Source of the DNA: Purshia tridentata
Lineage: Eukaryota; Streptophyta; Magnoliopsida; Rosales; Rosaceae
DNA: 64,000 nucleotides
Assembly: GCA_003254885.1 (NCBI GenBank)
Contig: QANT01000025.1
Location: forward strand, 1-64,000
Direction: 5' to 3'
Part shown: positions 11,684 to 35,300 of the stretch, in pieces
Position numbering within the stretch: the first letter of the stretch is position 1
Layout of the letters: every line of letters begins with the position of its first letter
Notes under the pieces: model-generated
Database searches by the model: none
Told to the model about the DNA's origin: nothing
What the model saw: only the letters and a program-made list of their open reading frames with translations
Made by a program: the position numbers and the translations under genes

Positions 11684-13690
11684 CATATATATATATTTTT
11701 TTATTTTTCTCTTACTTGTTTGATTATTTTTATGAGTTAATATTTTTTTATTATATAATATAAACGGATATAATTATTTATTATTTTAAATTAAAAAATA
11801 TAAAACTAAATAATCTTGAATGTTTTAATTAAATATTTCTGAATAGATATTATCTTTTATTTTTAAAATTAATTCATATTGATTATCTTAATTTTAAGAG
11901 ATAATATGAGTTAAAATTTTAAAAAGTCTATTTTTTAGAGCTCAGTCAAAAAAATTAGATTTAAGTATGAATTTAAATTTCTATATGATTTTAGTCTGAA
12001 TAACCCTTCAAAATTGGACCTATTTCTAATTATTCCTTAATTTAAATAAAAAATGCACGCTTTATTGTTTCAATACTAATGGAACTTAGTGGTGCTTATT
12101 TTTTTTTCTATTTTTATTATGGTGGGGTTGGTAGGAATATAGACTATAGGATATGCGAATAGTAGACATCACTGTCATCGTTTATTCTAAGGTTTTGACT
12201 TGGGTTACATTGGTCAAAGTTCTATTATTGTACTTTTATTCATTCTTTTTTTTTTCCTCTCCTTCCACTTAACAACTTAATGAAAAGAGAAAGTGACAAT
12301 GCAAACGTATTGAACCCACATTTTTGAGTACATACATTCCTTCCCCTTTTCTAATGATTTGTATATTCCTTTATCTTTTTCTCACTCTCAATATAATGAA
12401 TGAATGGCAGCAAATGAAACTGTGTTTGATGATACATGTTGAGTTGAATGGTGCATAGTGAGTGATGTGATGATAGTAAGCCATGCTAAACGATGAAGAA
12501 CAATAAGTATAATTAAGAGATGAATGGCCTATTTGAGAGTGTATGTAGGAAGCATAGTGTTTCTTGAGGACATCAAAGTTATACGACATCTTTGTGATGC
12601 ATTTTTAAAAAATTTGTATTGGTAATTCAATAGTAATAAATGTAAAAAGTTAAATAAGTTAGAAATTTTGGGTCAATAGTAATAAATGAAACAGTTTTAG
12701 CACGTGCAGTCCTCTTATGCGTTCCAAACGAGAGTTGAGATATAGAAAAACCAACTATTGAGGTGTCTCTCTTGAAACAACCAATATGACTTGATTACTA
12801 ATTTGAAAGTTTGTATTATCACTAATTAGTTTTTTTGTCTTATATTGGCACTAAGTAGTTATTTTATTGTTATTTTTGTCTGCTTTGTCAAAAGATCTTA
12901 TAATCATATCCCCTCTCCAAATTAATTAAAAAATATGAAAGAACAAGACTTGTGACTTGTGTTACTAACACCAAGGGAATATCTGTTCATGTACCATTGG
13001 CTGAGTGGGCTTAGGCTTTGGGGACGACAGATGGGAGCTGATATCTCATGGGATGGGCCTTCGTAGAACTTGGGCTTTGTTGATGAAGACGTTGGACTCA
13101 GGCCCATACCTTTATGTAAGCGTTCGTCTAGGAAAGCAGAGACAAGCGGACTCAGGCCCAAGACTCTTCATGAGCCAAAACAAAAGAATTTAGAATTTAT
13201 AAAATAAAAAACCAAAAGAGAGCCCCATAGCTAGCGGCTTGATTCGGATATAAAACAGGACTTATCGGATAAATAAAAGGCCGTTTCAGTAGTTACGAAG
13301 GGCCAACACAACACCAACGCACCTAACCGACCTAAAAACCGATTAATGACACAAAAAGACATAAAACCCCCATATATTTTTACCAAAACTATCTTCAAGC
13401 ACCGTATTATTTTGTCCAATTGTTAGGGGCATAACTGTCCCATCACGTAGTTTCGTAACCTAATTGGCAACCCCGAAGCAATTTGATATCAAAACTCAAA
13501 AGACTCGGCGCGCGGATATCTGTTTTTTTTCCGCCATATTCACATTCTCTCGCTCCGAGAGTTTCACTCAGCGTTAGGTTTAGGGTTGGGGTTTCGATTT
13601 TCTTTAATTTTATCGCCCTTTCTCTGTTTCAATTTGCGAGTGAGATCCGTAAGCTGCGAGCTTCGAGCTTCGAGCTACGAGTGGTTGATA

Positions 13691-22642
<8,952 letters not shown>

Positions 22643-25600
22643 AATGAGCTGCTTGCAATCAAATTGTTGTACTATACCTAGGTCCTGGTAGCATAAATTA
22701 TTTTTACCTTTGATTTGTTTCAAGCAAGTAATTTTTTTTATTTATTTGTATTTTTGTTATTTATTTTTGGCTACCCCATATACCCACTGCGGCATAGTAC
22801 TTCTTGATAGGTCGAGAGCAGAAATTGTAAGTGGATCCCTCAACTTGTGTCATAAGAGGAGAGACATTCGATTAACGACAGTTTATTCTTGTTCATTATT
22901 GTAGTTGTTTTTTGGAATTTTGTTTTTAATAAGACCAGGAAGAAATTTTCTTCAGTGTTTGTTCTTGTTTATCACTGTAGTAGATTTTCTGGAAATTTGT
23001 TGGAAGAACTTTGATATAATGTTTCTTCATTTTTCCCAAGAGTGGAACTTGGTTGAGGACAAGTTCGGCCCATGTTTGTAAATAAGCGGTCTGATCTGTT
23101 AACAGTTCTTCCCGAAAATTGTTGGGCTGTGGTAACTTTAAGCCCGCCATTGAAAGTGGCATGTACCAATATTGGCCCATTATTTCCGGTGGGAAACAGT
23201 TTGGGCAGATGCAATGTTGCGGGGCCTATGGAATGGTCCATGGCCCATCTATCCCAAAAGAAAAGTCTACAGCAATCCTAGTTAAATTCAAGCTCATTTT
23301 CAAATTTTTAGATCTTAATTAAAAAAAAGAGTATTGCTATTTTTACACATTTAACTGAACATATTAGCTAATCATCTTATATGTTGTGTGGTTGTGTCAT
23401 GCTGTTAATGGCATGAGCTGATATACAAATAATTAAAAAGTAAATTCTATGTTAACTTGTTTTAAAAATTGACCGTCACATAAAGTGATAAACAAATATA
23501 ATTAGTTAAGTGTGTACATATAAGATCAAACTAACACTTAGCATTATTATAAAGTGTGTATAAATATTTTGATGCTCTGTTATGATACGAAAAATAGTAC
23601 GATTATTCCCACATACATTTATGGAATAAAATGTATAGTAACTAGCATCCATTTGTACCTTTTAGTTCTTCTTCACAAATCTATAACAAATTTGGTTGTT
23701 TGGTCATATATCTGCTACTAGATTGTTTGCCTACACCCATTAGTATTACCCACACACTGATTCAAAGGAAGCTATAATATTAGGTTGTGTAAGTACCCAT
23801 TTCAAAACCAAAAGGCTACTAACCAGAAACTCGTGCACGTTCCAAGTCGTACGTGTCCTGCAAGACCAGTATGTGAGATATGAATGAGAACCAACCAAGC
23901 GCACGAGTGCAGCGCAGTCACAGCTTGTAATGGTCGGGTGGTGGGAAATTTGGGGTCCCATTATCTCTCTCTCTCGGCCTTTTTCTTTTTATATAAATTA
24001 ATATTGTAGAACAACAAAAAAAGTGGGTTTCAATAATTGAAAGGATTAATGGTTGCTGACTCTGGTTTGCCTCATTCCAATTGGAATTTGCCATTTCATA
24101 TACAAGAGTGTCACGTTTGTTCTCATTCAAATAATCTATCCACAAGAGCTATATAAGATCATTATTGATCAATAATATATAATAATCTATATATTCATTC
24201 GGTGTACAAGCTAGAAGAGCTTGCTGTGAATGACACTGTGCTGCACATTATGCATGGAAACCATAAACAGAGCCAGAAGAGTTCAGGTTAGACTACGTAA
24301 TCTGCAATACATATATATTGTGAATCACATTCGCAATATTAACAATGTGAGCCACGCCAATTAAAAGAAACAGTTATAATTCCGCATAAGGAGATGATAT
24401 ATTCTATTCCTGCATGATCAGCATTTCCTAATCATATATAGAAGATTGGGCTGATGGTGATGGGGCCTTCAATCGCAATTAATTCACGTGAACATTGTTT
24501 AATTATAAGCATTAAATTAATCAACAAAAAGAGTTTCGAAATGCCCCAAGAATTCTTACGAAGGATATATAAATATTGGGGGGTGGGTGTGGGAAGGAAT
24601 TTGAGGAGCAAACTCCTGTATATTGATCATATGGATCATCAAGAAGCAATATATTTAACTGTATTATTGGATAGACTATATATCTAATTAATTAATAATC
24701 TATTATATATGCATTTATGGTGGTGGCTAAAAGGTTGTTCATCACCATGTTCCGGCCCACTAGATCACTTCATAGCTGATTTGCTATGTACCTTTTAAGA
24801 TTACAGAATGACATGTTGACAAGGCCATGTATGATGTATCACAGATTTGAAAGAAACAGTTTAGTTTAGTGTTACACTGTTACGTACATTTCCTATATAT
24901 ACTATTTAGCTTTGGATTTTCAATGCCATACCACGTGGCATCGTTTACTAAGTCATACAATTCGGCGATGGACAACTCATATGTGATGTATATCCTTTAG
25001 AAAGATCTGAGTTGCCAACTAAAAGAAGGTAGCTGGGCATGAAACAGATTAGACCCCAAAAGGTCATACAAATCCAAAAAAGCTTTGTCATTGCTTCCCA
25101 TAACCTCACCCAAATATATTCCAAATGCATGAATCAATTGAATAACCCTTTTCTTTATGCACGGGAGAGGAGGTAGGTAGTTTCTTCTTACACCTTCCAA
25201 GATCAAACCCCCCTTAATTTGGAGATGTGTTGTTTTCTAATCTACATTATCAAATTTAATAAACCTATCCCTCCAACCATCAACAATAGTATTATAAGTC
25301 CTCTAATTATCTATTTGTTAGTCAAAAGACCAATGGCCAAAACCCCCCTTTTATGGAAAGAACAGAGAAATATAAAATTCAAACTTGACTTTTATAGTCA
25401 GCATATTTCTAATTTTTTCAATTTAAGATAATGAAGAGTGCATGGACAAGTATATATAAAGGTACGTATATACATAAATGTTTATTGGGTCTCTCAACCT
25501 AATATATAGTTTGTAAGTTTTTATGATGGATATTCAATATATAATATATAAATTATTAGGTAGCCAGCTCCGTAGCTAGAGACCCAATATGAAGTAACAA

Positions 25601-28497
25601 GTGCTCAAGAGTTATGGCTATATATGTTCAAATTTTGTGCTTGAGAAGGGTATGTGCCATCTTTTTCAAAAGAAAGGTCGTAAATTAATGAAGGGAATGA
25701 ATAAAGTGGAGAAACAGGGACCCTCTTTAGAATTAAATTAGAGTGGAATTTAGTTGTACTTTAGACCTGCAACAAAACACGAGGGTACGACCCACATTAC
25801 ATGAGCTCGTGGGAACCCTCTTGATTGGTTAGAATTTATAACTTTGAATATTTGTGTGGAAAATTCGTACGTATTTGTATGTCTTTTAGTTTTTGCTTTC
25901 TTTTTTATATTATTAATTAATGGATCACATATATATATGCTCACGAGAGATCGCCAATCCCATACGGCATACACACCCCTTTGAATGGATCATTGGGAAA
26001 ACTTGACTCCACTTTCTTTGATCATGATCACATGGCATATAATCGTCTTAGAAATTTGAAATGACTATAATAATATCAAATTCATTCTCTCTCTCTCTTC
26101 TCTCTTTAATTTTTTTATCAGAATAATGCTCTGTTATTCCATGAGTTGTTTGTTCTTAGACCAACATTTAGACGGTAGCTAGGTAGATTCATTTTAGACC
26201 TTCACAACTCATAAGTTATAAATTAAGTAGAGACAAATTTATTTATTATGGATATGTATATTTTATATATATGTTTATATCTTTCATCACATGTTAAGTT
26301 ACGTGATAAGAGAAATATAGTCATTAAATAAATATTTTGGTTACATATAAATTTTATTAGAAAATATAATTTTACTCATTATTAATTTGGAGTACACACA
26401 AAATTAACTAAATTTAATGATTAGGCACTCTTAAAGCTAAAGGGGATCAAATTCAATAAAGAGTAAGGGAACATAGGAGCCATTCACGACCCAAAATTGT
26501 AGGAAACCACAAGACTTGAACACCAAGCATGCAACATGCCATTGAAATTGAATCATTGATCGATTATTGATGCATGCCAATATCTGAAAGAGAAAGTCAC
26601 TTAAAGTTGAAACAAATTAGAAAAACAATAAAGAAAAAAGAAGAAGGTTAGTTTGGAACATTCTAAAAGAAGTTAGAAACCAAAAAGGTAACTACCTCAC
26701 CGTAGCTTTTGAAACTTTGAACTTAGATGGAAACATGGGAAAGTGAATATTCACGATCTAAATATTGCATTCATATTTTGAAAACAAGTTCCATGGTTCA
26801 CGGAATTTGTTTAAATTTATTCTATGGGAAAATCGGTCTCTCAAACCCATATCTGCAGCCGATTAACTAGTAGTAAGATTTGGAAAAAGGTCTGCTTTTT
26901 CAACCAGCTTTATTACAACGTTTTTTTTTTTTCCTTTGGTCATGACTATATATAACAACGTTTTCCAACTATAATCACTTGAAGCTTGAAGCCTGCAAGG
27001 GCTGTATATTTAATATACACACAGACACTCACACACACTGAATGTACAAAATATTTTTCGTTTTTCAAAATAAAAATTTATAATGTACAGAGTTGGGTCA
27101 CGTGGTTGAACAATGATATATAAGGACACATATAAGAGATATTAGATGAGGGTTGAACATAATTGTACTTATTGAGTTAAATAATATCTCTTTTGAATAC
27201 TTGTAATATAATAATTAAAAACCTATACTACCATTGAGTGGTAGGAAGTAGCTTGGAAGGTACTGTAGTTTTAATAGGCCTTGATGTTAATAAGTAGCAA
27301 TATATGTATAGATCTATGATTTAATTAATATATTACAATAGTTGATATCTAGCTAGCTAGCTAGATAGCTAGGCTTACGTATATTCTACCACCCTAGCTT
27401 ACCCTATTTAATTTGCAAGTAGAAGAATATGAGAGAACAACATCGCACGATAAACCATCTGGCATGCTAATAACTATACCATCTTGTATTTTAAATTAAT
27501 TACATGATTAACAAATGGATATATCATAATAAGTAATAAGTCACTTCCATTGTACTTTCAGAATCTTCCAAGCATATTGCATGTCCTCGTGACTGTATTC
27601 TTTAACATTATTCACAGAGTTGCTGTATCGTTGATGTGTCCCAATATTAATTGCTCTTATTTGCAGGAATTCAACTATATATTGCCAAGTGGGTTTCATT
27701 TTGTCTCTTATTATTATCAGCTAAATCATATTAATTTTATATATACTATTTTTTTGAAGATAGTATAATATGAGTTCATAAAATAAATTGGGAACCATGC
27801 AAAATGATCAGATTCGTCTAGGAAATAATAAGTTTAAGGTTAGCTACGTGATTAATGCATATGGAGAGCTGGAGAGCATATATATCACGCAAAGGCAACT
27901 AGGCAAGGGAAGGTCTAATATATAGATCTCTTGATTAGTTTAAGTCAACATCATTATAGGCCGGCCTAGCTTCCATTACAAAATGGTTCATCAGAAATTG
28001 CAAATTCTGTAACCCTAGTGGTTTTTGGCCTTAATATATAGTTGAAAATCAATATGGTGGCCATTCATAATCACGTGAATTGATATTATTTTATATTATA
28101 ATAATTTATACATCAATTATATTACAGTTAACAAATTAAAAGAATAACGTCAATGATAATTTAATCTGAAAATAACATTTAATTTCCCTCTATAAAAGAT
28201 GATGACAACTATACAATTTTGAAAAATGGAATTTTGAATTTTTGGTACATTTTAATTTTCTGATTCTTTTTAATTAATTTCCCTTTTTTTCCTTTCAATA
28301 AGTGCTAAAAAAATCAGCAATGAAGAAAGTAAAGATGGAAAAAAATCTCATACCGTCATTTTGTTCCAAAAATGAAGGAGCAAGCACTAAATCAGCGTCA
28401 ATTTAAACGTGAAATCCATTGGGAGAATAATATCACGAGACGAGAAATTGAGAGATGGTGATGTGTGGAACCCATTCATTTTTTCTTTTTTTCTTTT
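22643..28497. other. Intergenic, about 5.9 kb, no supported gene
   Basis: AT-rich DNA between XRN and LOG, both on the plus strand. It contains TAGC repeats at 27349-27372 and short CT runs near 26085-26105. Open stretches are short, without domains or splice partners. The first few hundred bases are the XRN 3' UTR. Confidence 0.6.
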
Positions 28498-28507
28498 CTA
28501 TATAAAA
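28498..28507 (+). promoter_or_regulatory. TATA box of the LOG gene
   Basis: CTATATAAAA, a good plant TATA match, about 215 bp upstream of the LOG ATG. Confidence 0.6.
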
Positions 28508-28611
28508 ATGGACCAATAGGACCAATTTCATAATTCCCTCAACTTTTGGCAATGGCTTTCATAGCGATGGCCGACTGCTGAAAACAACAAACACATTCAC
28601 GTTAAGCAGCG

Positions 28612-28657
28612 ACTCTCTCTCTCTCTCCCTCTCCCTCTAACTCTCTCTCTCTCTCTC
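28612..28657. repeat. CT-rich microsatellite in the LOG 5' leader
   Basis: Interrupted (CT)n between the TATA box and the ATG. Pyrimidine-rich leaders are common in plant 5' UTRs. Confidence 0.85.
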
Positions 28658-28717
28658 CAACAATTCCGATTCAAGCAAAGCAAAGCCCATATATTATTTT
28701 CAGCCCTTTTCTCTCTA

Positions 28718-30559
28718 ATGGAGAATCAGCAACAACAACAGGCTCCAATGAAATCAAGATTCAAGCGTATCTGTGTTTACTGTGGTAGCAGTGCTGGCAA
28801 GAACCCAAGCTACAAGCTTGCTGCTATTCAACTTGGCAAACAAATGGTATGGCATCGTTACTTTTTCCTCTTAATTTGTAATTCTTATGTAGGGATTTTT
28901 TAGTTCCCTTTCATTTTGAATAAAGGCCTAAACTTTATGTGTCATTCTTGAAGTTATTCCAAGATTTTGAGGTACCCAGTTGCTTGTTACTTTGAGAATT
29001 CACATTTCCAGTGACACCCAAAAACATTTTCATTTTTCATTTCACTATGATGTTGTTGCTATGTTTTTGAGGGATTAATGAAATTTGAAGGCATTTTTGT
29101 TTTTGAATTCTCTATCATTCTAATCCGAATTCAAGCTAGTACCTTTCGGATCAAGGAAAATTAGAAAATGGGAGAGGGGTCAGAGACATGTGTATTGCTT
29201 TTCTCTTCTAATTTTATGCTGCTGGAAACTTGGAACAATTGATATTGAATAATTGAGAAAAATGGTGAATGATTGAATAGACCAGCATAATTATAGTGTT
29301 TATGTTGGCGTGAATGTTGGGTTTATGTAATTATATATACAAGTTTGAATGAAGCACGTCAGTTATTAATATAAAAAGTTGCAGGTTGAAAGAAACATTG
29401 ACTTGGTTTATGGAGGAGGGAGCATTGGGTTGATGGGTCTGGTTTCCCAAGCTGTCTATGATGGTGGTCGCCACGTGTTGGGGTAACTTATACCACTTGC
29501 TCTCTCTTTCTCTAATGCTCTGTGGCTCTCAAGCTCTCTGCTTCCTATAAGATTTTTTATTAATCTCTTTTTGTTTTTTTATGCAGAGTAATTCCCAAGA
29601 CTCTTATGCCAAGAGAGGTATTTCAATTTCTTACTTCTGTAACTTATAATTCATGGCATGTAATTAACTGGTTGAGTAGAGGGATGATCATGTCGAAGTA
29701 AAGAAGAGAAAAACCATTTTGGAAGTTTATAATTCAAATCAAATTAATCCTCAAGATCGAAGTGGTTGCTTATATATTTGTATATTATATACAATCTCAG
29801 ATCACAGGAGAGCCAGTGGGAGAAGTAAAAGCTGTATCAGGCATGCACCAACGCAAAGCAGAAATGGCTCGCCAAGCTGATGCATTCATTGCCTTGCCAG
29901 GTATATATTATTATATCATTATCACAGTAATAAAAATAACTTACATGTAACAGGTTGTATACGACATATATCTCTCACACATGAATCAAATGTTGATGTT
30001 GTTTACAGGTGGCTATGGTACCTTAGAAGAACTCTTGGAAATTATCACTTGGGCTCAGTTGGGAATCCATGATAAGCCGGTAAAATATTCAAAAGAAATT
30101 GAATTGAATTTCTTATTTATGGAACATCAAACATGGATATGTTGAATTTACTCTGAATATTTTGATGCAGGTGGGGTTGTTGAACGTGGATGGCTACTAT
30201 GATTCACTTTTGTCATTCATAGACAAGGCTGTGGATGAAAATTTCATAGAGCCTGCAGCCCGTCACATTATTGTGTCTGCCCAAACTGCCCAGGAACTTA
30301 TGTGCAAGCTAGAGGTACATTAAGTAATTTTATAATCCCCTACGGCCCTACTCATCACCATGTTATCTCTTTTTATCTGACGTGTCTCACTAGCCAACAT
30401 CACATCACTATAACTATTGTTTATGGTCAATGCAAAATGATTACATCTGAGCCCTCCATTAATCTCTTTGACCAGGAATATGCTCCCAAGCATTCTGGAC
30501 TAAATTGGGAGATGGAGCAACAACTGGGCTACACTGCAAAGTCAGACATTGCTCGTTGA
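28718..30559 (+). CDS. LOG: LONELY GUY cytokinin-activating enzyme (7 exons)
   Basis: Cytokinin riboside 5'-monophosphate phosphoribohydrolase, which releases the free active cytokinin base in one step; LOG proteins are cytosolic/nuclear. Exons 28718-28846, 29385-29482, 29587-29617, 29801-29900, 30009-30079, 30171-30314 and 30476-30559 encode 218 residues, normal for the family. Diagnostic features: [16 protein letters not shown] near the start, GGGSIGLMG at 53-61, MHQRKAEM at 101-108 and the signature PGGYGTLEE at 119-127, whose Arg and Glu residues are catalytic in characterised LOGs. The seven-exon structure is usual for plant LOG genes. The start is the first ATG after the leader, and the Gln-rich residues 4-8 are a minor local expansion. 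Which LOG paralogue it is cannot be fixed from sequence alone. Confidence 0.97.
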
Positions 30560-32074
30560 CATGTCCATCAACTTCAATTATATATACATTTCCATTGCCA
30601 TGAGTATGTCGTGGAGGGTTTATGACCGTAGATTACAACAGATCACTCTAAAATACACAGGACCAGTCAGACATGTAGATGTGAACTCCATTAGAAAAAA
30701 AGTGCCAACAACAGTTGTTTTAATTAGCTGTGGATCATGCTTTGAATTTCTTTTATATTTTTTTCTTGTGGAGTTTTTGGTTTAATTTTGTCAATTAGAA
30801 TCTGACCTGGATCAAAAATTCCAGTGATTTGATTATCAGTTCCCTCATGTCGGTTATTCATGATCTTTGTATATTTTATTTATTTAATTCATATAAACAT
30901 CAAGAAGTGATGGTCTTTGCATGTTGCTTTCACGACAAAGAAAGACTGATAGTGACGGAGAAAACTACATAAAGATGAACTCACGAACAAGAAAAAGGGT
31001 ACACCTCACATTACAAGAAATTCATTTGTCTTCCGAGTGAAGAAGAACATGTCGATTTTAATTAACTAATTGTTATTATTATAGTGCTATTTCACTGTAC
31101 AATATTATTTAGGGTGGTGGGTTGGTTGGTTTGGTGATTAGGCTACGTTGAGTCATGAAAGGACACCTGTCCTGGACCGTACCATTCAGAAGCTGACTAG
31201 TGTACAAAAGGAATGAGGAAATTAATGGTGGAAACCAATTTGAAAGGTGTTATTGGGCCATGGCATTATTGCAGATGAGAGCCAAGGGACAATGTACTTG
31301 TTAGAGCCCACGTGGGTATTGCATTTTGGCCAAGGCTAAGCATTTAATTCAGACGCAGAAGTGGGGAAACCTCCATTTGTGTGGTTAATTCCAAAAATAG
31401 ATAAGCATCAACCTGCCAGTGTCACGTGACTCTGTAAAAACATGCTTGTCATTATGCAATTCCTTATCTTCTGCAATAATGTATCACTGCCTTCGTCACT
31501 CTCAACTTAACCTTTTCTTTAGGCAAAAACTAGGAATCCAAATTAAGTGTATTACTTAAGCTTAGCTTAGAGATTTATGATTCTTGCCTCTTATAGCGAT
31601 ATGATTTTAATTTAAAATCTTATGGAATTCACATAACATAAACGATAGGGGAAAAAAATTATTTTGGTTTGGTCATATGTTTTATATTTGCTGTAATAAT
31701 AGGGCATTTTGTACTCAATATAAAAAAATTTTTTGGTCTGAAATTAAAACTAGTTACTTGTTTAAGCTCTGAGTTTTACTCAAAAACGACAAAAATCATG
31801 TATGTAAACCTTTAATTTGATTTTCAACAAAAATTTAAAGAAATCCCAACCTTAAAGTTCAAACCCTAAAATGTTGTGAATCTTGGTATCTTTAGTAATA
31901 AATACGAAAATAAAAATAAATTAATTCACTCAAATCAAAACTTATTGTTGCATGGATGAAGAGAATTCCACCTATATATGCATAGAATCAAGTTTATGGT
32001 TCAGAAATAAATTCTTAATTCTACAAGGAATTAGAGTTTGCGATAGGTGACCAACAAAGTGCAGCCAGAGTGGC
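30560..32074. other. Spacer between LOG and GH9 (convergent genes)
   Basis: Holds the LOG 3' UTR and AT-rich DNA with no domain-bearing reading frame. I see nothing else. Confidence 0.6.
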
Positions 32075-32325
32075 AAGTGAATATTACATCTGAACTTTAC
32101 AAAAAAAAAACACGCAACCCAAAAGGCTCAGATCTTGAGCGAAGAACCCAAAATCACAAATCAGACTTCACTTTGTAAAGCAAACTCTACTACAGCACTA
32201 AAGTGAATATTACATCTGAACTTTACAAAAAAAAACACGCAACCCAAAAGGCTCAGATCTTGAGCGAAGAACCCAAAATCACAAATCAAACTTCACTTTG
32301 TAAAGCAAACTCTACTACAGCACTA
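32075..32325. repeat. Near-perfect 126-bp tandem duplication beyond the GH9 stop
   Basis: Copy 1 is 32075-32200 and copy 2 is 32201-32325. The only differences seen are one base in the poly-A run (10 versus 9) and one substitution (CAGACT versus CAAACT). It starts 65 bp past the GH9 stop codon, so it probably lies in the 3' UTR. Its near-identity points to a recent event. Confidence 0.95.
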
Positions 32326-32389
32326 CATTTTGTATAGAATCAGGTCATGCATACACCAATATATAATACAAACACGTGTACTTAGGACT

Positions 32390-35300
32390 CTAGGTGAAGG
32401 ATTTAACTGCTGAAGAGGTGGTGACTAAACTTGATAGAAGGCCAACTATGACGGCACTGTTATATGTGCTTGGCTCGCCTTGCATGGAGTTGTTCCGGGA
32501 ATCCACGTATGTTTCGTTTAGAAATGGACCACCCACAAGTGCTCCAACAGCTACATTAGGATTGGGCTCAGTTGAGTCAAGGTACTCGAAGCCTTCACTG
32601 CAGCTAGGACTCTTATCAGCTGGGATAGAAGCTCCTCTATGGTGAACGTATTGTGGATATTTATCCCCATACCCAACAAGATAGCTCATTTTCATTGTAT
32701 TGTCGCCCAAGACATAATCAGCCTATAAAATTAGAAAGGAATAGCAACTTCTGAAGGGTTATTGGCTGCTCGTTGCTAAAACATCTATTACATCTATGCA
32801 ACATTGCCTTAAGATAAATCAGAGAGCATACCTGATTTAAAGCAAATCTCCGAATATCTGATGGCTTAAAAGAATCTCCATTACAGGTTAATTTTGCTGT
32901 CCGAGATGTAAGCATGTAGTCACTGTAAAGAGCAGCCAGGAAAGCGGAAGCAACAGGATGCTGCAGAGCATTCCATTGACTGACCCATATAAGACCATCT
33001 GCATTGTGGCGACGGATGGTAAGCAAAGGAGAACAAGAGATGCCAGAAATAGAACGCAATAATTCAACTCAAACTGATCCAGATAGAGCACATTCAAACC
33101 ATTCTAGGAGATTAGCGTATGGTGCATATAGGCTAATAAGACTGAAAGGAAAACTATGTTTTCAACTCTGGACATGCACTTGATAGCTTGGAAATGTTTG
33201 AAATCGTAATGCTCACACATCTTTGTTAGGACTTCATGCTACTCAACTAGTCTAAGAAAAATATCAGTATCTTTTGTATAATAGGAAGCAATTGTGTTTA
33301 TAGAGTCTATTCACTTTATAGCTGCAACTCAGGTATTATATAAAACGTAGTGGAATTTGTCTAGGGAGGCTGCTGAATTGGCAAGTTATAAAGACTTTAA
33401 TGGTTATTGATAACATCTTAGATTAAATGATGTATTAGAATTTATAGTTGACATAGTTCTGGGAAGACATCAAATGGAAATTTTGGCTTTTTTCAGTACT
33501 GATAACTAATCTGGAGGCAGGAAAAATTCTCATGCTTTAGAAACCAACAAGGGAGAGACATGCATGATTATCCATGTAATATGACAGTTAAGAAGAATAA
33601 TACCCTTTGTTCTGCTGCTTGTGGCTGTCGGAGATTTTGGCAGGAGACCACACATAACAGCCTCAGCTGTTTTCCTGTACTTTTGAAGGCCAGAATTGTC
33701 TGACATGTCTTGCCCACCAAAGAAGGTCAACCTGGATAGCAAAACCTGCATGAAAATTGCAGAATTATTCACACAACTGAGAGAAGAATTTTACTTATGG
33801 TAGATTGGCAACATATCTTGCAAATGTAAGTCCTACAAATATTGTTATTATAATAATCTAGAAGAACAAGACATTGTCAAATCATACGTTTAGCTTAGAG
33901 GAGGCAAAGCCAGGTCAGTACACAGAATTTCATTAGAAATTTAGAATGGCAGGTTTCTCTGGAAATTTTCAGTTTACTTTGGCATAAACAACAGTTTAAG
34001 CATAGCATTAGGTCTCTTTACCATGATCCTCAGTCATAAGAGAACAATACAAAAGGAAAAAGAGAGGATAGTTCTCAACATATTGCTTGCAACTTTACTA
34101 ATGTCAGGATCTCTTTACTGTCTTTATCAATAAAATCTTTTAGCTGCTCTAATGTGCAACTGAAGAACCTGAGTCCTCCCTATAATGGTTGATGGTTGGC
34201 CTAGAAAGAAGTACATACCTGGGTTCCTGCAAGCTTGTTATCCCAACTGAACCACGTTGGCTCATCCCATTGAGCAAAATCTTCTCCGTTCTCCCCTGTC
34301 ACATATTCAAGGTACGACTTATCCCCTGTTGCATGATAAAGCCAGCCAGCTGCCCATAAAAGCTCATCTCCATATCCTGTTGAATTGTAAAAGTTCTGGA
34401 CCTCGGGGATGCTTTCACTGTAAGAGACTCTGTATTTGTCGGCAAACGTGAATAATTGTTTGGCATGCTTAAGAAGTGTGTCTGAATATTTGGAATCACT
34501 TTTCTTAAACACCAGAGATGCAGAAGCCATAGCAGCTGCCGTTTCAGCTGCAACCTCTGTTCCTGGAGAAGATGTGTTGACCTGTATGAGTGGCCTCTTC
34601 TCAGTCATGTCTTCAGGCCTGGTCCAACAGCTATGGTCCTTTTTAGGGTCACCCACCTGCCCCAGAATTTAAAATTGGTAAACAAAACACATTTCAAAAA
34701 CATTTCTTGTAATGAAATGGTTCCACATTCAGGCACTGGTTATCCTACGCAGTAGTACTATCAGAATCATACAACAATTGTAGGTTCAAAAGGAAAATTT
34801 TCAATTGAACTCCATCATAAACACTAATATTCTTGACAAAGCATTAGGCAGAAAGATGAGCATTGATAAGGTATATAAACCTGAATGTAGAGCACATTTT
34901 CTGAAGGATGAGCATTGATGAGGTAGTCAGTGATCCACTTGAGGGAGTCTTGAGCAGGTTCTAACTGATTCACCACATCCATCTGATCACCATACTCAAG
35001 AATGGCCCAAGACAACACCGTGGCAGTGAACGCCATGGGAAGACCAAACTTCATGTGATCCCCAGCATCATACATTCCTTTCGACAAGTCCAACTTGGCT
35101 TCGCTTCCATCTTTCAGACCCGAATCCCCTCTCCACGATATCTTATTGTTTTCCAACTTCCCAGCTACCACAACATTAAAAGTCAAATTAATTAGCAATT
35201 GGGTAATTAATCCAACAAATAATGTGAATCAACTAAAACAGTTACTAATTATAATACATTGCAAATTCAAAATGTGAGAGAGAAAAGAGAGTACATTTTT

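Larger units (their letters stand above)
10492..13690. other. Spacer between ATP sulfurylase and XRN (divergent genes)
   Basis: The two genes are divergent, so this 3.2 kb holds both promoters. It contains a 155-bp direct duplication (10734-11176), a nested inverted repeat (11435-11683) and AT-rich filler. No coding region was recognised. Confidence 0.65.

Noticed and set aside
13000-13200. GGGCTT/GGCCC-rich patch before XRN that could be a terminal repeat of an old element
   Set aside because: No matching partner repeat and no target duplication found. Site II-like GGCCCA motifs in the XRN promoter explain it as well.
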